Positions 7,769 through 14,771 of a DNA stretch of 39,733 nucleotides are shown here, in pieces. Made by a program: the position numbers and the translations under genes. The notes below the pieces were generated by a model. That model was not told the DNA's origin and made no database searches. It saw nothing but the letters and a program-made list of their open reading frames with translations. Every line of letters starts with the position of its first letter. The first letter of the stretch is position 1. Origin of the DNA: Desulfarculus sp. (GTDB taxonomy: Bacteria; Desulfobacterota; Desulfarculia; Desulfarculales; Desulfarculaceae); assembly GCA_016218705.1 (NCBI GenBank), contig JACRDC010000118.1:1-39733 (forward strand), read 5' to 3'.

Positions 7769-7825
7769 TAGCCTCTGCCTGAACCCGACAATCTGGGTCC
7801 GATCTCGTCATCCAAGGAGAACTCC

Positions 7826-8551
7826 ATGCGCCTAATCAGGCCTGCCCAGGCCCTGCTGCTGTCCCTGGCCCTGCTGGCCGCCGGCTGCGCCGCCACCGCG
7901 CCCACCCCGGCTCCCGAGGCGCCCGCCCCCTCCACCGTGGGAGCCAATGCACCGTTGGAGCACACCAAGTCGCCCGTGGTGCGCACGCCCATGACCGAGA
8001 AGCCCCTGGGTCCGGTCAACAACAAGGCCGCCCAGAGGGCCGAGGCCCAGACCAGGAAGGCCACGGTCGCCCCCCAGCCCGCCGAAAAGCCGGCCCCGGC
8101 GGCGCGCGCCGCCAAGGGCAAGCCCGCACCCCTACCGGACAAGGGCAAGACCAAGGCCGCCCAGCCCGCCGAGAAGGCCAAGACCACCGCCGGCAAGCCA
8201 CCCAAGGACCTCAACCTGGACAAGGCCAGGCTCAGCCAGAACAGCCTCTTCAAGGTCAGCTACCAGCCCCAGCCGGCCCAGACCCAGGCCAAGCGCCCCC
8301 AGGAATGGAAGATCAAGGTGCTGAACAAGGCCGGCAAGCCGGTCACCGGCGCCAAGGTGCGCCTGAGCGGGGCCAGCCCCCAGAACGGCCACAAGCTCAG
8401 CCCGGCCTCCCTGGAGGCCACCAACCTGGGCCATGGCTACTATAGGGCCAAGGGCCTGGTCTTCTCCCAGCCCGGCTGGTGGGTGGTCACCGTGGAGGTG
8501 AACAACCAGGGCAAGGGCGACCGCGCCCAGTTCAACCTGCTCCTGAAGTAG
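7826..8551 (+). CDS. Lipoprotein with Lys/Ala/Pro-rich linker and FixH-like domain
   Basis: 241 residues. A lipoprotein signal peptide ends with LLAAGC, so Cys21 would be lipidated. Residues 22-140 are low-complexity Ala/Pro/Lys-rich and probably act as a flexible spacer across the periplasm. Residues about 145-240 form a beta-sandwich-like domain (WKIKVLNKAGKPVTGAKVRL, then GHGYYRAKGLVFSQPGWW), resembling FixH/YtkA-type domains found in copper-handling and cell-envelope proteins. AAGGAGA precedes the start. A terminator follows. The molecular role is unknown; an anchored periplasmic binding module is the likely design. Confidence 0.8.
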   Translation: MRLIRPAQALLLSLALLAAGCAATAPTPAPEAPAPSTVGANAPLEHTKSPVVRTPMTEKPLGPVNNKAAQRAEAQTRKATVAPQPAEKPAPAARAAKGKPAPLPDKGKTKAAQPAEKAKTTAGKPPKDLNLDKARLSQNSLFKVSYQPQPAQTQAKRPQEWKIKVLNKAGKPVTGAKVRLSGASPQNGHKLSPASLEATNLGHGYYRAKGLVFSQPGWWVVTVEVNNQGKGDRAQFNLLLK

Positions 8552-8567
8552 CCTACCTAATTGGTGT

Positions 8568-8609
8568 AAAAAAACTATGCAGCCCCCTCCAGGCTTGCGT
8601 AGTTTTTTT
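8568..8609 (+). terminator. Rho-independent terminator after the lipoprotein gene
   Basis: The A-rich arm AAAAAAACTATGCA pairs with TGCGTAGTTTTTTT across a C-rich loop. This gives a stem of about 14 bp with one G-T pair and a 7-T run. The symmetric A and T tracts could make it work in both directions. Confidence 0.85.
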
Positions 8610-8613
8610 GCGG

Positions 8614-8624
8614 CCCGTCACGGG
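8614..8624. promoter_or_regulatory. Short perfect palindrome upstream of the sigma-54 promoter
   Basis: CCCGTCACGGG, five-base arms about one, lies about 85 bases upstream of the -24 element before zraP. Enhancer-binding proteins of the ZraR/NtrC type bind dyads at this sort of distance. It is short and single, so it is only a candidate. Confidence 0.2.
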
Positions 8625-8707
8625 CGTCCTGGGGGCCGGCGGGAATCGTCGCGCACATCTCATTTAATTAACTAATAATTTAGCCGCAACCCCCTTAATG
8701 GCCAATC

Positions 8708-8723
8708 TGGCACGCCTCCTGCT
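8708..8723 (+). promoter_or_regulatory. Sigma-54 promoter of the zraP-like gene
   Basis: TGGCACG-CCTC-CTGCT matches the -24/-12 consensus TGGCACG-N4-TTGCW with a single change, and GG and GC are correctly spaced. It lies 71 bases before the zraP ATG. The nearby ZraR-like regulator is a sigma-54 activator, which fits. Confidence 0.75.
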
Positions 8724-8794
8724 TTGTACCCGGGCAAGTGAGAACACAAACCACTTGGCAATTTTAGATTGGTATTAAGCAAGGAGGATATGAC

Positions 8795-9277
8795 ATGAAG
8801 AAGTTCGCAGCTCTCACGGCCGCCGTGGGTCTGGCCGCCCTCATCAGCACCGCCGCCCTGGCCGCCCCCGGCGGTCCCGGCATGGGTCCCGGCTATGGTC
8901 CCGGCTACCACCATGGCTGGTCCCAGCTCACCCCCGAACAGCAGGCCGAGGCGACCAAGGCCCGGGCCGAGTTCATGAACGAAACCCTGGCCCTGCGCCA
9001 GAAGATGGCCAGCAAGAAGGCCGAGCTGGTCACCCTGCGCGCCCAGCCCACCCCCGACCAGGCCAAGATCAAGGCCGTGGCCGATGAACTGGTGGACCTG
9101 GGCGCCCAGTTGGCCAAGAAGCGCAATGAGTTCATGGCCAAGTACCCCAACGCCTTTGGTCCGGGCATGGGGCGCGGCATGGGCATGGGCGGCGGCTGCG
9201 GCATGGGCGGCGGCATGGGCGGCGGCATGGGCGGCGGCTACGGCATGGGCGGTGGCATGGGTGGCGGCTGGCGCTAG
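8795..9277 (+). CDS. zraP: ZraP/Spy-like periplasmic metal-responsive chaperone
   Basis: 160 residues. A Sec signal peptide (about 1-23, ending AALA-AP) directs it to the periplasm. The mature part begins with a Gly/Pro/His-rich stretch, then LTPEQQAEATKAR and a helical region (about 45-110) with ALRQKM and ELVDLGAQL, matching the ZraP/CpxP/Spy (heavy-metal resistance) fold. The C-terminal 45 residues are almost only Gly and Met with one Cys in GGGCGMG, similar to the metal-binding tail of ZraP but much longer. ZraP binds zinc, acts as a chaperone and modulates ZraS. AAGGAGG precedes the ATG, and zraS and zraR follow, giving the classic order. Confidence 0.9.
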   Translation: MKKFAALTAAVGLAALISTAALAAPGGPGMGPGYGPGYHHGWSQLTPEQQAEATKARAEFMNETLALRQKMASKKAELVTLRAQPTPDQAKIKAVADELVDLGAQLAKKRNEFMAKYPNAFGPGMGRGMGMGGGCGMGGGMGGGMGGGYGMGGGMGGGWR

Positions 9278-9295
9278 ACCCTGCCCTTAGGCTAG

Positions 9296-9332
9296 AATCA
9301 GGGCCCAGGGCAATAGCCTCTGGGCCCTGATT
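9296..9332 (+). terminator. 13-bp hairpin between zraP and zraS
   Basis: A perfect 13-bp stem (9296-9308 with 9320-9332) and an 11-base loop lie 19 bases after the zraP stop. The downstream sequence is only moderately U-rich (TTGTCTCTT). It may act as a leaky terminator or a 3'-stabiliser, making zraP more abundant than the kinase and regulator. Confidence 0.6.
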
Positions 9333-9359
9333 GTCTCTTAACACCACGAGGAATACCCC

Positions 9360-10957
9360 TTGTCCCTGGCCACCACCCCAGACCCCGAGAAGCGCGGCGG
9401 CTGGAACGCCCTCTTGCTGGGCGGGGTGCTGGTGTTGCTCCTGGCGGCCCTGGCCATCACCACCCACGACCGCATCCAGCGCGCCCGCGAGTTGATGGTG
9501 CAGTCCTTGACCCACCACGGCACCCTCATGGTGCAGACCCTGGAGGGTGCCACCCGGGCCACCATGCGCCAGGGGTCCTGGCGGACGATGATGCTCCAGG
9601 TCCTGGTGGATGAAATGGTGGAGCACCCCCATGTGCTGGCCATCGCCATCCTGGGTCCCCAGGGCAACCTGGTGGCCTCGGCCCACAACGAAAGCCTGGA
9701 GCCGCCCGGCCAGGAGATGACCAACGATCCCCTGGCCGGCCTGCCGGCGGACCTGCGCCGCCAGATAAAGGAACGCCAGATACTGAACACCTTCCTGCCG
9801 GGCGAGCTGGTGGTGGGCCGCCGCTTCGAGCCCTTTCACCGTCTGCTGCGCATGGGACATTCGCGGCCGCCCTGGTCCAGGCACATGGATGCCCGCCAAG
9901 CCCCCGAGCTCCTGGCGGGCGGCCCAGCCGCCGATCCGGCCGAATCAGGCCCCGCCCCGCCGGGGCCGCCGGTCAGGCCCGGCGATCCTCCCGATGCCTC
10001 CTGCCACCCGGAAACGCCCCCGCCCCCTCCGGGCCCGCGCGAAGGCGGCATGATGAGCCGCGATATGGGCACGGGCCTGATGCAGGGCCGCCTGCGCCTG
10101 GGCCAGGCCTACGTGTTGGTGCGCCTGTCCACCAAGGCCTTCGAGGAAGACCGCCAGAAGGACCTGCGCCAGGCCCTGTTGCTGGCCGGCCTGATCTTCG
10201 CCGCGGCCCTGTTGGCCGGCCTGGGGCTGGTGGCCGCCACCCGCCGCCGCGACCGCGAGTTGACGCGCCTGCGCAAGGAAGTGGCCGAGGCCGCCCACCT
10301 GGCCGCCGTGGGCCGCCTGGCCGGCTCGGTGGCCCATGAGGTGCGCAATCCCCTGTCGGCCCTGCGGGGCCTGGTGCAGTTTTTGGCCAAGGGCCGCGAG
10401 CCCGGCTCCAAGGAGGCCGAGTACGCCAGCGTGGCCGTGTCCGAGGTGGACCGCCTGGAGCGGGTGGTCTCGGGCCTGTTGGAGTACACCCGACCCCGCC
10501 AGCCCCGGCGCTTCCCCCTGGACCTGGGCGAATCCCTGCGCGGCACCCTGGACCTCATGGCCGACGACCCCCGCGCCCAGGGCGTGACCATGGACCTGGA
10601 GGTGCCCGAAGGCCTGCCGCCGGTGCAGGCCGACCCCGACCAGTTGCGCCAGGTGCTGGTCAACCTGGTGGTCAACGCCCTGGAGGCCCTGGATGGCCGC
10701 GGCCGCCTGCTCATCCAGGCCCAGGCCAAAAAGGAACGCGTGGAGGTCAAGGTCAGCGACAACGGCCCCGGCCTGCCGCCCGGCGACCCCCAGCAGGTCT
10801 TCGATCCCTTCTTCAGCACCCGCGAGCGCGGCAGCGGCCTGGGCTTGGCCATCGCCCGGCGCATCGCCCAGGCCCACGGCGGCGACCTCCAGGCCGCCAA
10901 TGCCGCCCAGGGCGGCGCCGTCTTCACCCTGACCCTGCCCCTGAATGGAGCCAAGGC

Positions 10958-10961
<4 letters not shown>
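9360..10961 (+). CDS. zraS: ZraS-like sensor histidine kinase
   Basis: 533 residues, reading from TTG at 9360 with GAGGAA upstream; no ATG fits better. TM1 spans about 16-35 and TM2 about 271-293, enclosing a periplasmic sensor region of about 235 residues. That region includes a Pro/Gly-rich stretch (185-228) and scattered His/Met/Cys (His160, 167, 175, Cys215-His216, several Met at 231-241) that could bind metal. The HisKA box is GSVAHEVRNPLSAL with His326. The ATPase has NLVVNALEAL (Asn439), DNGPGLP and GSGLGLA. It phosphorylates the next gene product; the ATGA overlap shows tight coupling. The NtrB-type catalytic core and gene order support the ZraS assignment, but the inducing signal is not proven. 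Confidence 0.9.
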
Positions 10962-12334
<1,373 letters not shown>

Positions 12335-12390
12335 CCCGGGTGCAGGGAGTGAGCCCAGGAGGCCGGAACGCTCTTTTTGTCTTGGGTAGC

Positions 12391-12552
12391 CTGGACAACT
12401 TGTTGTCCAGGTCGCGTAGCGACAAGAGGTATCAGGGAAAGGGGCGAGGCAAACAAGTGCGGTTAATATGGCGGGCGCTAAGAATAACCTCTTGTGCCTA
12501 CGGCACCCGGACAACAAACTTACTCCGGGCCACCCCGCGAGTTGGGTGGGCC
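12391..12552. repeat. Cluster of nested hairpins (structured repeat element)
   Basis: Contains CTGGACAAC-TT-GTTGTCCAG (12391-12410), GTCGC-GTA-GCGAC (12411-12423), a long-range pair ACAAGAGGT (12422-12430) with ACCTCTTGT (12487-12495), GTGCC-TAC-GGCAC (12494-12506), CCCGG/CCGGG (12506-12529) and CCACCC/GGGTGG (12530-12549). This density of stems is not expected by chance and suggests a multi-branched DNA or RNA element. It sits between zraR and the AT-rich orphan gene. Confidence 0.6.
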
Positions 12553-12562
12553 AGCCGCTACG

Positions 12563-13351
12563 TTATTTATCCCTATCCGATTGCACCAGGATTTTTCCTG
12601 TATGCTGCTGCATTGGAATGGGCTGGAGATGCTGGAAGCCATATTTAGCACACAAATAACTTAGGATTTGGTCAGAATCTTTTCTTGTTAAATCACAGTC
12701 TGCAATCATAACGTCATCGTCATCTTCCGCGAGCTGTTGGGGATCGCATAGTCCGCCAGCCATACCTACTACAAGCTTAGACTTACGGAAGTCATCCACT
12801 CTTGGTGAAAGTGAATTAATGCAAAGCTGGCAATTATTGCTATAGGTGAGAATTGCGCCATCTAGGTAGTCTCGCCAGGAATAAAATGCACTTTCATGAA
12901 AATAATAACAGGTAATTATATTGGAAGCATGCAAACTAAAAAGAGTCTCGCTTCCAAAAAGAGTCGAACGAAAGCGCTCAAAGTGCAAATAAGAGTCTTG
13001 ACCAGCGGAATGTAGCCAAATTACTCGAAAACTATTACCTACAGGATCATGTTCTAGCATTTGCTGAACACCACTCCTTATAATAGACCCCAGGGTATTT
13101 CTGGGACCGACAGGAATGGACTTACTTACAATGCCACCTTTTAATAAAATCTTGCGTTCTTGTGCGATAAGTTCGGGGTCGTCCCCCTTAATCTTCAATT
13201 CTATCGTATAGCTATCGTTATCACCAATGGCCTCAAAATCAGGGGTTGGAACTTCTTGCCTTGGTGGTATATCAATTACCATCAGCCCTAAGTTTTTCAG
13301 CAACTCCTTAACTATAGGCTTAAACGTTCGTTCATCCATATTACCTGCCAT
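12563..13351 (-). CDS. Orphan AT-rich protein with PD-(D/E)XK nuclease-like motif
   Basis: 262 residues from the ATG at 13351; a second ATG at 13339 has a slightly better AGG upstream, so either start is possible. No family is recognised outright. Near the N-terminus, VKELLKNLGLMVIDIP leads to PTPDF with Asp38, and 13 residues later IELKIK with Glu51 and Lys53. This Asp...Glu-x-Lys spacing is that of PD-(D/E)XK nucleases. The rest has no visible membrane segment, repeats or zinc ligands. Base composition and codon choice are clearly more AT-rich than in every other gene here, and palindromic elements flank both sides, which points to recent horizontal transfer. It may be a solo restriction-like or defence protein; this is an inference. 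Confidence 0.7.
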   Translation of the reverse strand: MAGNMDERTFKPIVKELLKNLGLMVIDIPPRQEVPTPDFEAIGDNDSYTIELKIKGDDPELIAQERKILLKGGIVSKSIPVGPRNTLGSIIRSGVQQMLEHDPVGNSFRVIWLHSAGQDSYLHFERFRSTLFGSETLFSLHASNIITCYYFHESAFYSWRDYLDGAILTYSNNCQLCINSLSPRVDDFRKSKLVVGMAGGLCDPQQLAEDDDDVMIADCDLTRKDSDQILSYLCAKYGFQHLQPIPMQQHTGKILVQSDRDK

Positions 13352-13365
13352 TTATTTTAGGTGGC

Positions 13366-13411
13366 TAGGTACTCGTTGGGTTTCGGGCCTAACGCCCCTC
13401 AACCCAACCTA
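13366..13411. repeat. Widespread GTTGGGT...ACCCAAC hairpin repeat
   Basis: Inverted repeat GTTGGGT (13375-13381) with ACCCAAC (13402-13408), an inner GGGC/GCCC stem and an outer TAGGT/ACCTA. Similar GTTGGGTTTCG...CCTCAACCCAAC units are common dispersed intergenic repeats in many proteobacterial genomes. It lies upstream of the AT-rich orphan gene. Confidence 0.7.
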
Positions 13412-13458
13412 CACGATGCCAGATTGCCTTGGCAAGCGCCCAGCCTCTACTTCCCTCC

Positions 13459-13851
13459 TCAGATCAGCGCCGGCATGAACTTGGCCAGGAGCCACACGCC
13501 CTCATCCCCAGCCACGATGCGGTGCTTGATGTCCGGGGGCATCAGGGCCGAGACGCCGGGCAGGTACTGAAGCTCCTGGCCCATGGTCAGGCACACGCCT
13601 TTGCCCGCCACCACCTCGTGCAGCTCGTACTTGCCCTCGTGCAAATGCTCGCCGATCTCGTGGCCGGGATCCACGCGCACCAGGTGGCTGGAAAACAGCC
13701 CTCCCGTGTCGGCGCCTTTGAGCAGGTGCTTGAGAAACACGCCCGCGAATGCCGGATGCGGGTTCCAGGGCAGCTCGGCCACCAGGCGGGTATCCGTGGG
13801 CGCGATCATCATGCCCTGCTCCAGGGCGGCCAGGAAATCACGGTCAGCCAT
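13459..13851 (-). CDS. Small single-domain cupin protein
   Basis: 130 residues from the ATG at 13851, with GGAGA eight bases upstream; a longer frame overlaps the upstream kinase gene and was rejected. Cupin motif 1 is visible as GHEIGEHLHEGKYELHEVV followed by AGKG, with two His and a Glu as metal ligands. Motif 2 has PPDIKHRIVA, with the third His. Single-domain cupins of this type bind Fe, Mn or Zn and serve as isomerases, dioxygenases or binding proteins; the activity here cannot be told. It is 20 bases downstream of the lipid kinase gene and is probably the last gene of that transcript. Confidence 0.85.
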   Translation of the reverse strand: MADRDFLAALEQGMMIAPTDTRLVAELPWNPHPAFAGVFLKHLLKGADTGGLFSSHLVRVDPGHEIGEHLHEGKYELHEVVAGKGVCLTMGQELQYLPGVSALMPPDIKHRIVAGDEGVWLLAKFMPALI

Positions 13852-13871
13852 GCTCGTCTCCTTGCCTGGCG

Positions 13872-14765
13872 TCAGGCGGTTGGGGATAGGTCCAAGACCT
13901 TGAGCGCCGCCGGCAACACCTCGATGAACAGCGGCGCCTGGCCCACGGGCTCGCCGTCGGCCCACAGTTCCAAGAGGCCGTCGCTCTCCACCTTCAGGGT
14001 GCGCGTACTGAAGAAGCTCACCTCGGGCAGGCCGGCGTGACGCCCGGCTAGCAGGGTGGGCAAGAGACGCAGCACCCGGAAGAAGCTGAGCGGCTTGACC
14101 AGGCACACGTCCAGCAGGCCGTCGTCGGGCCGCGCCGGGGGCACGATGGGTATCTGGTTGCCGTAGGTGGGCGTGTTGGCGATGGCTGCCAGGAACAAGG
14201 CGCCTTGGTAGGAGCCGCTGTCCCAGGTCAGACGCACGCGCCGGGGCTCAAAGCCCATCAGCACCCGCACGACACCCCACAGATAGGCCGGCTGGCCCTG
14301 GAAAGGCAGCCGCGCCTGGTCCACGTAGCGGCTGACCAGGGCGTCGAAGCCCAGGGCGCCCACGGTGCAGTACAGGCGTCCATCGGCGCGGGCCAGGTCC
14401 ACGCGTCGCCAGCGGGGGGCGGCCAGGCTGCGGGCCAGGCCGGCGGGCGTGGGCACCGGCCCCAGGGCGCGGGCAAAGTCGTTGCAGCGCCCCGTGGGCA
14501 GAATGGCCAGGCCCACTTCGCCGCCGGCCAGGGCCTGGACAACCTCCTGCACGGTGCCGTCGCCACCGCAGACCAGCACCAGGCCCGCCCCCTCGGCCAC
14601 GGCCTGGGCGGCCAGCTTCTGGGCGTGGCCACGCCCCTGGGTGTGCATCACCCGCGCGGGCAGGCCCTGGCCACTCAGGGCGGCCAGCATTTCCTCGCCC
14701 AGGCGACGGCCCCGCCCACGGCCGCTGGCCGGGTTGACGATCAGGGTTATTAGCGGCGCATCCAT
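13872..14765 (-). CDS. Diacylglycerol-kinase-family lipid kinase (YegS/DgkB-like)
   Basis: 297 residues, typical length. The N-terminal nucleotide-binding domain shows IVNPASGRGRG (near residue 9) and the glycine-rich GGDGTVQEV (67-75), the DAGK catalytic signature. The next motif, usually P-x-GTGND, reads PTGRCNDFAR (90-99), so the GTG is altered but the Asn-Asp is kept. The C-terminal beta-sandwich has YGNQIPIVPPARPDDGLLDV, with the Asp-Gly pair typical of the family. It would phosphorylate a lipid alcohol such as diacylglycerol using ATP at the inner membrane. It lies six bases after the EndoQ-UvrD fusion gene and 20 before the cupin gene. Confidence 0.9.
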   Translation of the reverse strand: MDAPLITLIVNPASGRGRGRRLGEEMLAALSGQGLPARVMHTQGRGHAQKLAAQAVAEGAGLVLVCGGDGTVQEVVQALAGGEVGLAILPTGRCNDFARALGPVPTPAGLARSLAAPRWRRVDLARADGRLYCTVGALGFDALVSRYVDQARLPFQGQPAYLWGVVRVLMGFEPRRVRLTWDSGSYQGALFLAAIANTPTYGNQIPIVPPARPDDGLLDVCLVKPLSFFRVLRLLPTLLAGRHAGLPEVSFFSTRTLKVESDGLLELWADGEPVGQAPLFIEVLPAALKVLDLSPTA

Positions 14766-14771
14766 TGATTA

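Noticed and set aside
13852-14106. N-terminal extension of the cupin gene
   Set aside because: It overlaps the lipid kinase gene in another frame and is Arg/Gly-rich shadow sequence; the ATG at 13851 has a good GGAGA site.
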